Below are positions 17,047-26,800 of a stretch of DNA of 64,000 nt, in pieces. The DNA comes from Qingrenia yutianensis (lineage in GTDB: Bacteria; Bacillota; Clostridia; UMGS1810). The notes below the pieces were generated by a model that did not search any database, was not told the origin of the DNA, and worked only from the letters and a program-made list of their open reading frames with translations. The DNA lies in assembly GCF_014385105.1 (NCBI RefSeq), contig NZ_JACRTE010000003.1, positions 124,001-188,000 of the forward strand, written 5' to 3'. Numbering within the stretch: the stretch's first letter is position 1; each line of letters starts with the position of its first letter. Position numbers and translations under genes: made by a program.

Positions 17047-17925
17047 ATGGGAATAGGTGATTTTTTTAAGAACATTTTCGGTAAAAAAATTTGTGCATTA
17101 TGCGGCAAGGAATGCGGCATGATGCATCGCACAAAAATCAGGAACAAGGAATTTTTATGTGACGATTGCGGAAATCTATGCTCAAAGTACATTAGGCTGA
17201 GCGAGCTGACATTGGACGAAGTCAAGGGGCATATAGAATATATGAAAAGGCAGAACAGACTTTTTGAGGAGGTCTATTCCAAAGAAGGAAAGAAAGACAC
17301 ATACCCTTCGTCGCTCAAGGAAATGGGCATTGAATTTTGCGATGATTTGGGAATGTTTCGGATTTTGCACAGAAGCAACACGGGCAGAGGCAAAATGAAC
17401 GAGCTTTTCCGCTACGATCAGGTGGCAAGCTATGAGGAATACATAGATGAAACACCGGCAACCGAGCCGGGAAAAAATCCTGAATTTAAGGAATGTGGAT
17501 TAAAAATCAAGCTTTTGGGCGGAAATATGAGCAAGGTTAATACAGACAACAAAAAAGGTCTTCGTCCTCATCCGTATATTAAGCATGAAATTAAAGTTTG
17601 TTTCAGCAAAAAAGACCGTTCGGATTTGCAGTATGCACACAATGCAAAATGCAAGTTTGATTATATTTTCGGCGTTCACGATGATGAAAGAGGCTTGTTC
17701 GGCTTTGGCAGAAGCAAGGCAGAAAAAAGAGAGGATGCGGCAGCGATTGGAATGGCGGCGGCATTCGGAACGGCTTTTAAGGCTGCAACAAAAGGCGAGG
17801 AAGCCGTAACGGAGGCGGACAAAGAAAAACTGAAGGAAGGCATAAATGCTATGAACGACGCAGCGACCGGCGGCATGGCGGTTTACACAAGACGTGCGGA
17901 CGATGCGGAAGCCAAAATAAAGTAA
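17047..17925 (+). CDS. DUF4428 zinc-ribbon protein
   Basis: A 292-residue cytoplasmic protein. The N-terminus (FFKNIFGKKICALCGKECG...CDDCG, about residues 6-45) matches the DUF4428 zinc ribbon, often found with SPFH and TPM genes in Clostridia. The middle part (about 75-210) is a beta-rich domain of unknown role; the end is Ala/Glu-rich and helical (about 225-290). Preceded by AAGGAGG. Likely a soluble partner of the neighbouring YdjGHI-like proteins. Confidence 0.75.
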   Translation: MGIGDFFKNIFGKKICALCGKECGMMHRTKIRNKEFLCDDCGNLCSKYIRLSELTLDEVKGHIEYMKRQNRLFEEVYSKEGKKDTYPSSLKEMGIEFCDDLGMFRILHRSNTGRGKMNELFRYDQVASYEEYIDETPATEPGKNPEFKECGLKIKLLGGNMSKVNTDNKKGLRPHPYIKHEIKVCFSKKDRSDLQYAHNAKCKFDYIFGVHDDERGLFGFGRSKAEKREDAAAIGMAAAFGTAFKAATKGEEAVTEADKEKLKEGINAMNDAATGGMAVYTRRADDAEAKIK

Positions 17926-17940
17926 CGGGAGGTGCAAAAC

Positions 17941-19125
17941 GTGAAAAAACTATCGTTATTGCTTGCAGCACTGCTGATCTTAAGCAGCACTGTTGTCAGT
18001 GCGGAATGGGAAACATTCAAATCGGCAGACGGTATGTATGAATACACAAAGGATGGAGTAATTACCGCTTATTACGGTGATGAATTTGCCTTTTTCCCGG
18101 CAGAAATAGACGGAACAATAATCAATGAAATCGGTGTTATGGCTTGTTTTGACTTAGGACTTGAAGCCATATCCGTTGCCGAAGGAATTGAATTGATAAA
18201 CACAAATGCATTTGAAGGCTGCAATACCGAAAGTGCATATATTCCGTCAAGTGTGAAAAATATCGGTGAGCGCGCTTTTGCCAACTGCGCAAATCTTAAT
18301 GAGGTTACATTGAATTCAGAGGAAATAACGTTTGATTTTGATGTGTTTGCCGGAACCGGATTTATACAGTTTTATATCCCGTGCACGGCAGATGAGCATG
18401 TGATGTACGAAAAAATATCCGACGCAAAGGGTGACGGGAATTTTAGTTTTTCACTTATGCATACTGCGCTTGTTGAGAGTATGACGGAAAAGGATATTTT
18501 CGGTGAAAACATGATATACTGCGAGGACTGCGGCTTTAAAGGAAGCAAATATCTGGAGGATACCTCTCTGCCGTTTGCGGACATATCGCCGGACGCATGG
18601 TACTATTCTTATGTGCAGACGGCGTACAGCTTCGGCATCATAAACGGGAAAAACAAAAGGGAATTTGACCCGAATGCAGGGCTTACCTGCGCGGAGGCAG
18701 CCAAAATTGCCGCGGTAATTCACAATAAAAGCCAATACGAAAGAGAGGAAGTTGAATTCCAAATGACCGGTGAAAACTGGTATGATGTTTATGTGGATTA
18801 TTGCTATGACAATGCAATACTTGAAGATTATATTATCTTCGATTGGGAGGAAAACGCAACGCGTGCACAGATGGCATATCTGTTTTCGCGGTGCGACACC
18901 AATCCGTATTATATAAACGATGTTCCGATAACCGATATTCCGGACGTTTATGACACAACGCCCTTCGCATATGAAATTTTAGACCTTTATAATAAAGGAA
19001 TTGCGGTGGGAAGCGATGAATACATGGCGTTCTATCCGGATTCACATGTAAAACGCAGTGAAGCGGCGGCTCTTATTTCGAGAATTCTTTGCTACGATAT
19101 GCGGATTGAATTGCCGAAAGGGTGA
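17941..19125 (+). CDS. secreted leucine-rich-repeat protein with SLH domains
   Basis: About 394 residues. The signal peptide (LSLLLAALLILSSTVVSA) is followed by a few BspA-type leucine-rich repeats (about 55-130; IPSSVKNIGERAFANCANL). Three SLH domains lie in the C-terminal half (FADISPDAWYYSYVQTAYSF; NWYDVYVDYCYDNAIL; ITDIPDVYDTTPFAYEILD). SLH domains bind pyruvylated wall polysaccharide, so the protein is surface attached. Start is GTG 17941, eight bases after GGAGG; the GTG at 17932 lies in that site. Overlaps the next gene's region by a few bases, so it belongs to the envelope operon. Confidence 0.85.
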   Translation: MKKLSLLLAALLILSSTVVSAEWETFKSADGMYEYTKDGVITAYYGDEFAFFPAEIDGTIINEIGVMACFDLGLEAISVAEGIELINTNAFEGCNTESAYIPSSVKNIGERAFANCANLNEVTLNSEEITFDFDVFAGTGFIQFYIPCTADEHVMYEKISDAKGDGNFSFSLMHTALVESMTEKDIFGENMIYCEDCGFKGSKYLEDTSLPFADISPDAWYYSYVQTAYSFGIINGKNKREFDPNAGLTCAEAAKIAAVIHNKSQYEREEVEFQMTGENWYDVYVDYCYDNAILEDYIIFDWEENATRAQMAYLFSRCDTNPYYINDVPITDIPDVYDTTPFAYEILDLYNKGIAVGSDEYMAFYPDSHVKRSEAAALISRILCYDMRIELPKG

Positions 19126-19139
19126 TTAAGGTGAGGCTG

Positions 19140-19670
19140 ATGAAAGCAATTGCGATATTTGCGGTTATTGCCGGTCTTTTCGGATGCAGGGCTCCCGGAG
19201 AAAAACCTTTTATATTGGACGGACCGGGCATGGTGTATGTTGACAGTGAGCATCGTACAGAATACGCAAATACTCTTCCGTTCGATGAAATCGAGGACTA
19301 TCCCTATTGGGCGGTCGCATATCTTGGAGAGGGAGAAACCGGCAAAAATACGGCAAATGAATATATAGAAAAACTTTTTTCAAAGCTTTCAGAGGAAAAA
19401 TGCCGGGCAATAAGTCATTATGATTACGGCGGAGAAAAATGGTATCTTGTTATTCCGCGGTACGGAGATGAGAACGAGCTGATTCAAAACGGCGACAAGA
19501 AAAATTTGCAAAAAGCAGATGACGGCACACCGTATATAATAAACTGCGGCGGCGATGTTGAAATTTATATCGTCATACGCGGCGGACACAAAATCACGCT
19601 TGATACGGATGAAAACGACAGGCTGATATGTACCCCTGATATATGGGATATAACAGACTATAAAGAATAA
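19140..19670 (+). CDS. small lipoprotein of unknown function
   Basis: About 176 residues with a lipoprotein signal (AIFAVIAGLFGC; acylated Cys about residue 16). The mature part is acidic and beta-rich (KWYLVIPRYGDENEL, GGDVEIYIVIRGGHKITL). No family recognised. ATG 19140 lies five bases after AAGGTGA; in-frame GTG codons at 19122 and 19131 are less well placed. It is squeezed between the SLH protein and the SPFH gene. Confidence 0.7.
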   Translation: MKAIAIFAVIAGLFGCRAPGEKPFILDGPGMVYVDSEHRTEYANTLPFDEIEDYPYWAVAYLGEGETGKNTANEYIEKLFSKLSEEKCRAISHYDYGGEKWYLVIPRYGDENELIQNGDKKNLQKADDGTPYIINCGGDVEIYIVIRGGHKITLDTDENDRLICTPDIWDITDYKE

Positions 19671-19694
19671 AAATTTTGAGAGGAGAATATAATT

Positions 19695-21020
19695 ATGGGA
19701 CTTTTAAAGGCGGGCGCAGGCGCTCTTGGCGGTGTTTTGGCTGACCAGTGGAGAGAATTTTTCTACTGCGAAAGTTTAGATGCCGACACACTTGTGGCAA
19801 AAGGTGAAAAACGAGTGGGAAAAAGAAACTCCAACAAAAAGGGAGACGACAACATTATTTCGAACGGTTCTGTCATTTCGGTAAACGAAGGGCAGAGCAT
19901 GATTATTGTGGAATCCGGAAAGATTGTTGAATTCTGCGCAGAAGCCGGAGAATTTGTCTACGATAATTCCACAGAGCCGAGTATTTTCTGCGGCAGCTTA
20001 GGCGAAAGCATTAAGCAAAGCTTTCAGCAGGTCGGAAAGCGTTTTACTTTCGGCGGCGAACCGGGCAAGGATCAGAGGGTTTATTATTTCAACACAAAGG
20101 AAATTACCGGCAATAAATTCGGCACCTCCTCTCCCGTTCCGTTCAGGGTAACGATAGATGAGTCCATGAACTATAAGCTGTCGGTGGATTTAAGGTGTAA
20201 CGGTGTGTATTCCTATAAAATAGCCGATCCTGTTATGTTTTATACAAACGTAAGCGGTAATGTGGAATATGTATACAGCCGTTCGGAAATTGACGAAATG
20301 TTAAAGAGCGAGCTTCTGGACGCTCTGAGACCGGCATTTGCGCAAATTTCGGCAATGAAAATAATGTATTCGGAAATACCGGCACATACAAAAGAGGTTA
20401 CGAAGGCGCTTGCCGAGGAACTTAAAGCCGAGTGGAAGGAAAAACGCGGAATCGAGCTTTTCGCCGTAAGCATTAACGGTGTATCCATCCCCGAGGACCA
20501 GAGAAAGAAGATTACCGAGTGGGAGGAAAACGTTATGACAACCAATCCGAATATTGCGGCGGCGCGCATTGTCGGCGGGCAGACAGACGCTATGAGAACG
20601 GCAGCGGCAAACGAAGGCGGAATGGGTGCAATGGGCGGCTTTTTCGGAATGAATATGGCGCAGAACGCAGGCGGTATGAATGCGGGCAATCTTTTTGCGA
20701 TGGGTCAGCAGCAACAGCAGTCTCAGCAGCAGGCACAGCAGCCTCAAGCGGCAGGCTGGAGCTGTGAATGCGGTCAGACGGGCAATACCGGGAAATTCTG
20801 TATGAATTGCGGAAAACCGCAGGCATCGCCCGACGGCTGGACGTGTTCGTGCGGAACGGTCAACAAGGGTAGGTTCTGCCAAAACTGCGGGAATCCGAAA
20901 CCTGCGGGCGCACCGACCTATAAATGCGATAAATGCGGCTGGGAGCCTGAAGATCCCAAAAATCCGCCGAAATTCTGTCCGGAATGCGGTGACATATTTG
21001 ATGATAATGATAAACAATAA
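19695..21020 (+). CDS. YdjI-like SPFH scaffold protein with three zinc ribbons
   Basis: A 441-residue soluble SPFH/Band-7 protein of the YdjI (virion core protein) group. The family start is GLLKAGAGALGGVLADQWRE, and the SPFH core spans about 30-290 (VNEGQSMIIVESGKIVEF; VSINGVSIPEDQRKKI). A Gly/Met/Asn-rich stretch and a Gln-rich linker (QQQQQSQQQAQQPQ, about 337-350) follow. The C-terminus has three zinc ribbons: CECGQ...CMNCG, CSCGT...CQNCG, CDKCG...CPECG. YdjI family proteins assemble at membranes; in Bacillus YdjI is recruited by YdjG/YdjH and in turn brings PspA. No PspA gene is seen here. Confidence 0.9.
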   Translation: MGLLKAGAGALGGVLADQWREFFYCESLDADTLVAKGEKRVGKRNSNKKGDDNIISNGSVISVNEGQSMIIVESGKIVEFCAEAGEFVYDNSTEPSIFCGSLGESIKQSFQQVGKRFTFGGEPGKDQRVYYFNTKEITGNKFGTSSPVPFRVTIDESMNYKLSVDLRCNGVYSYKIADPVMFYTNVSGNVEYVYSRSEIDEMLKSELLDALRPAFAQISAMKIMYSEIPAHTKEVTKALAEELKAEWKEKRGIELFAVSINGVSIPEDQRKKITEWEENVMTTNPNIAAARIVGGQTDAMRTAAANEGGMGAMGGFFGMNMAQNAGGMNAGNLFAMGQQQQQSQQQAQQPQAAGWSCECGQTGNTGKFCMNCGKPQASPDGWTCSCGTVNKGRFCQNCGNPKPAGAPTYKCDKCGWEPEDPKNPPKFCPECGDIFDDNDKQ

Positions 21021-21043
21021 AATAATGGGAGGAACTTTATATT

Positions 21044-22216
21044 ATGAAAAAAATATTAGCGTTAATTTTAGCAGTAGGAATGGTATTTTCGCTCGCTGCG
21101 TGCGGCGGTGAAAAAACCGGAAAAGGCACCGAAACAAAGCAGGAAACCAAAAAGATTGACTACGCAAATATGACAGAGGACGATCTGATAAAAGAGTTTA
21201 TTAAAGATGAGCAGAATATAACCTTGGATGAATTTATAGACCTTGTTTCTACATATTCATATGCAACAATCAACAATAAGCTTGAGCTTGATGAAAATAT
21301 AACAGACAAAGCAATAAAAAAGCTTAAAGAAAATAAAGCAAAGCTGCCGGCGGCAAAGGAATTTGTTGAGCCTCTTTTAAAAAGTGACGCACCGCAGGTA
21401 AGAGGCTATGCTTTTTCAAACATCGCCACATTTTTCGGGGCAAGTGATTCGCATAAAGCGTCGGCAAAGGAGATTCTGAAAACCGAAAAAGAGCCTTATG
21501 TTATTAAATGTGCGGTAAAAGCTCTTGGAAATGAAGGCGGCAAGGATGCAGAAATCGGCAAATTCCTGCTTGATGCGGCAAAGAATGAAAACGCAGTTGT
21601 AAGAAGGCAGGCGGCGGTTGCTCTCGGAAGCACATGGAACAAGACTCTTAACGGAGCGGTTGATGCAGAGATTGAGCTGATGAAGGATCCGGATAAAGAG
21701 GTTCGGAAAGCAGCGTATGAGTATGCCGGTCTCCTCGGTGATGACAGGGTGGTTGCGCCTATCTCGGAAATGCTGAAAAACGAGGCTGACGCAGACCTTC
21801 ATTCAAGCGGTGTAAGAGGTCTTGTTTGGCTGTGGTATGATTATCCGTCGCACGAAAACACAAGCGAGGCGGCATACAGAGCCACGATAGACTACTTTAA
21901 AACCACACCGGGCAGCGACAAAGTTCCCGCATGGGCAGCTGTGACAAGCTTTACAAACAAATCCGAGAAGAACTATGACGCATGGAAGGAAAAAGCAACA
22001 TATTTCAATACAGATGAGCTTTATGAAGTTATGCTCGGACTTGTAAAAAACGAAAATTTAGGACGTATGACGCGCGGATATGCCTGCAAACCCGTTGCGG
22101 TGCATTGCACAAAAGAGCAGTTTGAAGCGTTTGGCGAGGTTATAAACGCTCTTACCGATAAGAATGCGAAATTTATACAGGACGAGTATCAAAATCAGGC
22201 AAAAAAGCTTGAATAG
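21044..22216 (+). CDS. lipoprotein with HEAT repeats
   Basis: A 390-residue lipoprotein (lipobox SLAACGG, Cys about 20). A Lys/Glu-rich linker is followed by helical HEAT-type repeats (about 95-270; NAVVRRQAAVALGSTWNKTL, DKEVRKAAYEYAGLLGDDRV, each with the typical paired helices). HEAT repeats form curved protein-binding scaffolds. Placed outside the membrane in the envelope operon directly after the SPFH gene; GGGAGGA precedes ATG. No enzymatic motif is visible. Confidence 0.85.
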   Translation: MKKILALILAVGMVFSLAACGGEKTGKGTETKQETKKIDYANMTEDDLIKEFIKDEQNITLDEFIDLVSTYSYATINNKLELDENITDKAIKKLKENKAKLPAAKEFVEPLLKSDAPQVRGYAFSNIATFFGASDSHKASAKEILKTEKEPYVIKCAVKALGNEGGKDAEIGKFLLDAAKNENAVVRRQAAVALGSTWNKTLNGAVDAEIELMKDPDKEVRKAAYEYAGLLGDDRVVAPISEMLKNEADADLHSSGVRGLVWLWYDYPSHENTSEAAYRATIDYFKTTPGSDKVPAWAAVTSFTNKSEKNYDAWKEKATYFNTDELYEVMLGLVKNENLGRMTRGYACKPVAVHCTKEQFEAFGEVINALTDKNAKFIQDEYQNQAKKLE

Positions 22217-22237
22217 CTGCAGAACGGAGGAATGACT

Positions 22238-23080
22238 ATGAAAAAAATAATCGGCGTTATACTGATTATAGGAGGCATTTTCTTTGCTTTGCTTGCTGTA
22301 AAAGCTCTTGTGTCAGCACCGCAGTCCTACGAGAAAATCAGAGCTGCGGCAACGATTAAGGACGGCAAGCTTACTCCCGAAAACGAAGGGAAGCTTGTGG
22401 TTGTCTCGGGAACGCTTAAACCTGCCGAACAGCTTCAGGATCCCATAACTGGTGTTAAGCTTCCTGGAGTAACGGCGAAAAGAACCGTTTGGACTTATGA
22501 ACGGGATACCAACAGCGATGATGAACAGGTGTGGGACTGGAAGCCTGAGAATACCGACTACAGCGAAAAGGCAAATTTCGGAATCAATGCCGAAATACTT
22601 ACAACAACTATGCTTGCCGCGCCTACATTACTCGGTGAGTTTAAGGTGGAGAGCAACCTGCTCAATCCGATTATAAGAAACACGGAATTTAAGCAATATG
22701 ACGAGAAGAGCCTCAATGCGGGCTGGAAGGTGCTTTCGGGCGGAAGAGAAAGCAGCTACTGCGTTTCAAAAGAAAATTGGCTGCCGAAAAAATCAACAGG
22801 TACATACTCAACGACGGGATATGGAGCTCAAAAAATATCCTACGGTATTGTTTCGCCCGACGATCCGCTCGAATATACGGTTATCGGCGTACAAAAAGGC
22901 GATACCCTGATAAAGAGCGAAGATGTAGATTCTGTTACAACCGTTAAGGGAATTATGACGGCGGAAGAATTTGCCGAGGAGAACAAAAAAGGTGTGCGCG
23001 GCGGCTCGATTTTCGGTATCGTGGCAGGAATATTGCTTGCAATAATCGGTGTTGGAATGATGGCATTCCGGAGGCAGTGA
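22238..23080 (+). CDS. TMEM43-like membrane protein
   Basis: About 280 residues. One N-terminal helix (IIGVILIIGGIFFALLAVKAL) and one C-terminal helix (IFGIVAGILLAIIGVGMMAF) flank a large extracytoplasmic domain. The early segment ENEGKLVVVSGTL matches the signature of the TMEM43/DUF1625 family (E-x-x-x-G-K-L-V-x-V-x-G). The human member TMEM43 is an inner nuclear membrane protein; bacterial members are uncharacterised. The second ATG (22238) is used because GGAGG ends 7 bases before it. Confidence 0.75.
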   Translation: MKKIIGVILIIGGIFFALLAVKALVSAPQSYEKIRAAATIKDGKLTPENEGKLVVVSGTLKPAEQLQDPITGVKLPGVTAKRTVWTYERDTNSDDEQVWDWKPENTDYSEKANFGINAEILTTTMLAAPTLLGEFKVESNLLNPIIRNTEFKQYDEKSLNAGWKVLSGGRESSYCVSKENWLPKKSTGTYSTTGYGAQKISYGIVSPDDPLEYTVIGVQKGDTLIKSEDVDSVTTVKGIMTAEEFAEENKKGVRGGSIFGIVAGILLAIIGVGMMAFRRQ

Positions 23081-23082
23081 AA

Positions 23083-23658
23083 ATGAAGACGAATACAAAA
23101 TTATTCTCCGGAGGCGGAACCTATATTTCAAAAGTGGCAATTGCAAGGCTTACATTAAAAAAACACATACAAATGATTATAGGCGGATTCTTCACAGCGG
23201 TTTTTCTGTTCGGAATTATTTCGGGGGTTACGGGGTATAACGAAGAACTTCGTGATAACTTGATTACCAATATAGTCATGCTTGTTCCGTCCGCACTCCT
23301 TTTGTTAAACGGCATTAAAAACGGCACAATGGCGGCGCGTGCATATCGCTACAACTCAATCTTTATGTGCGATATTGACGGCACGGTGACAATTGACGAG
23401 CTTGCAAAGCAATCCGGAAAACCGCCGTTCAGGGTGCTTTCCGAGCTTGATAAGCTTTTTGATAAAGGAGTGTTCTGTGACTGCACTCTGCAAAAGCAGG
23501 GATTGCCCTGCGTGATTCTTTCGGGCAGAGAAAACAGTAAAACAAGCTTTGTTAACGTTGTATGCGAAAAATGCAACGGAACAACAAGGATCCGCGCCGG
23601 AAGCTCCGGTAAATGTGAGTATTGCGGAAATGCAATCTCAAGCCGCAATATCGGATAA
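23083..23658 (+). CDS. membrane protein with winged-helix-like segment and zinc ribbon
   Basis: About 191 residues. Two hydrophobic segments (about 32-52, MIIGGFFTAVFLFGIISGV, and 64-80) are followed by a cytoplasmic helical region (VTIDELAKQSGKPPFRVLSE). That region resembles a PCI- or winged-helix fold as seen after membrane helices in related clostridial proteins. The C-terminus carries one zinc ribbon (CEKCNGT...CEYCG). ATG 23083 follows GGAGG (23070-23074) by eight bases, overlapping the TMEM43-like stop region. Last gene of the operon. Confidence 0.65.
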   Translation: MKTNTKLFSGGGTYISKVAIARLTLKKHIQMIIGGFFTAVFLFGIISGVTGYNEELRDNLITNIVMLVPSALLLLNGIKNGTMAARAYRYNSIFMCDIDGTVTIDELAKQSGKPPFRVLSELDKLFDKGVFCDCTLQKQGLPCVILSGRENSKTSFVNVVCEKCNGTTRIRAGSSGKCEYCGNAISSRNIG

Positions 23659-23685
23659 ATGCAAAATCCAAAAGAAAGGAGATGC

Positions 23686-23764
23686 TAAGTTATATCGAAA
23701 GATATTAACGCAGACACAGAAATCTGAAGTTCGGATTATACTGTTATGTAATCCGATACATTCC
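23686..23764 (+). pseudogene. relic of a dockerin repeat
   Basis: This intergenic stretch aligns with the last dockerin repeat of the next gene (29383-29451). From GATATTAACG to TAATCCGATACATT I count 49 identities over 62 aligned positions with one 2-base gap, and the match extends upstream through TATATCG. In the dockerin frame it reads SKDINADTEI, a stop, SSDYTVM, then a stop. It is therefore a decayed end of a lost or rearranged dockerin gene. Confidence 0.65.
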
Positions 23765-23826
23765 GGCAAATTTTGCAGAGGAATGTAAAATATCACATCA
23801 AAAGAATGAAAGGAGGAAACAGCAAA

Positions 23827-26800
23827 ATGAAACGATTGCGAAAAAAACTGGTGACAGCACGAATTTTGGCATTTGTTACGGCGGTTGCAATGCTTTCGGG
23901 TATTGGAATAGCTGCTTCTGAGGGAAATAGCGCTGATTCCATTGATGCGTCTGAGAACACTGTTATAAGCGAAACGGCACAAGCGCCGGAATCGCCGACT
24001 GCGGCGGAACCGCCTGAACTGCCGACTGCGGCGGAACCGCCTGAACAAACGGCAGAAGCGGAAACAACAGAAGCGCCTGAGGTGCCGACGGAGTCTGATG
24101 TTCCGGAATTTCCGAAAGTGTCTGACATGCCCGAAGCAATGGAGATGCCGGAATTTCCGGAAGAAGATGAAACGCCGGATGTGTCGGGAAATATTGTTGA
24201 ATTTGGCTCACTCAACCAAGAAGAAGCGCAGACGCCGATGATGGCGTCGATGGGGGCAAATTCGGGTGACATGGCTCTTGCAGCGGACGATTATTCTCAG
24301 TGGATTAACATCGGAAACCACAAAGCACCCGACGGCACCAATTACAAAGCAGACTCAAAATTTTGGTATGAGGGCATGGTGCTGTGTTTGGAAAGTGAAA
24401 GCGCCGATGCAAAAATCCGGTTGCAGAGCGACATTTCTGTGGAAGAAAATTTCTTTGAAAACGAAAAAAATAATTGGATAGTCGATGTTAATGTCAAGCG
24501 TAACAAGGTTATTGACTTAAACGGCAAAACTATTTATATTAAGCCCTATCAATATGATAAGGATAACACTTTTTTCTACGGCAAGAATTTTTCCACCGGT
24601 ATTGCAAAGCATTATACCATGTTCAATATCGGAAACGGTTCCAAGCTCACCATTGTGGACAGCAAGGGCGGCGGCAAAATCAGGTGCGACAGTTGGCTGC
24701 TTTCCGAAAAAGATATGGACGATGCGGAAACAAGCTGTGTGGATATGTTCAATGTTTCGTCCGGCGGCGAGCTGTTTATCAACGCCTCCGGTGCAGAGTT
24801 TGTTTGCGGCCGCTCGAAAAAGCAGTATCTTTACGCTGCTTCCTGCAACGGTCCCGATAATGAATATTGCTATGACGGTTATGCCCGGGGTCAGGTTAAC
24901 GGCTCTGTGGTCGTAGCAGGCGAAAACAGTAAGGTAACCGTGGTTGGCGGCTCTCTTTTGGCGAGGGGCTACAGCCTGACACCGAGTACCGGCTGGAAGC
25001 CGAGCGGCGGCGCAGAAAGTGTGAAAAAATGTGCCGTTTTCCAGGTGGCAAAGGGTGCGGAAATCAACATTACGGACGGATATTTTAAAGGCTGCGGCGG
25101 CGCTGATGTGTTCCAATATTGGTATAGTGACAAGGACAAAATCAGCGTGAATATCAAAGCGGGCACATTTGACACCCACAAGGTTGATAAAGTGGTTATC
25201 CAAGGTCATCTCTCATCCACCACTGATATACCCAACGCATTCAAGGGGTTATCAAGAGATAACTATATGCCCGGCAGATATGGTGATGTGAACATCCTGA
25301 AGGAATGGGTGAATATGGATGAGGCCGACCTTATCTATGGCGGCGAGGAGCTCACCGAGGAGGACGGAGACGCAACCGGCAGCAAAAAAACCGTTATAAA
25401 ACCCAAAACCCAGAGCAAATATTTCAACAGTGATTCGCGGGTTGAAATCGAAAACCACACCTCCGACGGTTCTAAGGAGTATAACCCCAACGAAAATATA
25501 CCGTATTATGTCAGTGCCAAGTATACTCCATATTACTCTTTGAAAGAGGAGGAATGGCTGGCTTATGACTATCAGAACAGAACCGATCGCACTATCAAGT
25601 GGTATTACACTCTTTATAAGAGCCTGGGCGACTCTCCGCTTTCTGCAGAGCTGGAATCCACTGCTCCAATCTGTAATCTGAATGATTTGCGAACTAATAA
25701 AGGCGACAAAATCACCTATCAGAACGGGCAGATGTATCAGCTCAAAATGCGGGTGGAGGAAAAATGGGTCGGACACAACACCTACACCAGGTCCTTCGCC
25801 GGTACGTATATGTTTTATGTTTCCGACGCACCGGTAGGCGAGGTCACGAAATTTATGAATTTTGAGGTGAAAACCACAGTCACGGGAACGGGAGAACCGC
25901 AGAACTTTGAGTCTTTTCCCGACGCCGCAACAATAAGCAAGCTTCAAGAAATGGGCATCAAGGATGACACAGAAAGCAGTTATGATTATCGGTATTATTA
26001 CCTTGATGAATTCGGTAAAACCGTGTACACCAAGTGGATTGACTACGGCAGCGGAAAACCGCCGGAAGCCCGTTGGGCATTTGCGCCGCTTAAGCCCGGT
26101 CCCATAGATTTGCGCCTGGGTCTTTTGATTCCCGGCAACGGCGGAGAAGGCAGCTACACGAAGATATATAAAACCGTATTCGCTATGCCTTCTATCAGTG
26201 TTTGGCGCGAAGGTTCGGGAGATACAGAATTTGTGACTCCCGACCGCAACGACGTTGTTTATGCAATAACGGGCATGAACGTCACCTTAAATCCCGGGTT
26301 AGAGTTTTTAAATGAGCTTGACTTAAAAGACCCGCAAACAGGGAAAAAGCTAACCGTTGCCGATGTGGAATGGGAGTTTCGTGAATTGAGCGGGACGGGA
26401 TATGTGCCTCTTGACGTCGACGTGGATAATAACGGCTGCTGCTCCGTTGATCGCAGCGGCACCTATCGTGCAAAATTCACCTACGATGGCAGAACATGGT
26501 ATAGTCCAAACCCGATTTTGCTCTCGGGCAAGAACTATGATAACAACAGAATGCCCTATATCACCGGCAAAAACAGTCACACATCCTGGTCAGACCCGCA
26601 TGTGCTGCAAATTAACCTGAATAAGGATGCCAACTGGTATACCGTAACGGAATATTGGCTGAAAGCGAAAAGTCATCCATATGGCGCCAGCATCGGCAGC
26701 AGCCAAAAAAAGTGTGACAGCAACGGCAGTTTGGATATCAAAAAGTTCTTCAGCGGAACAACGACCGCGGATAACTTTAAGCCCGGCGACTATACCTTTG

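Noticed and set aside
24517..25947. Long minus-strand frames of about 230 codons inside the dockerin giant gene
   Set aside because: They are opposite a continuous, domain-bearing plus-strand gene, have no ribosome sites and no recognisable protein features.
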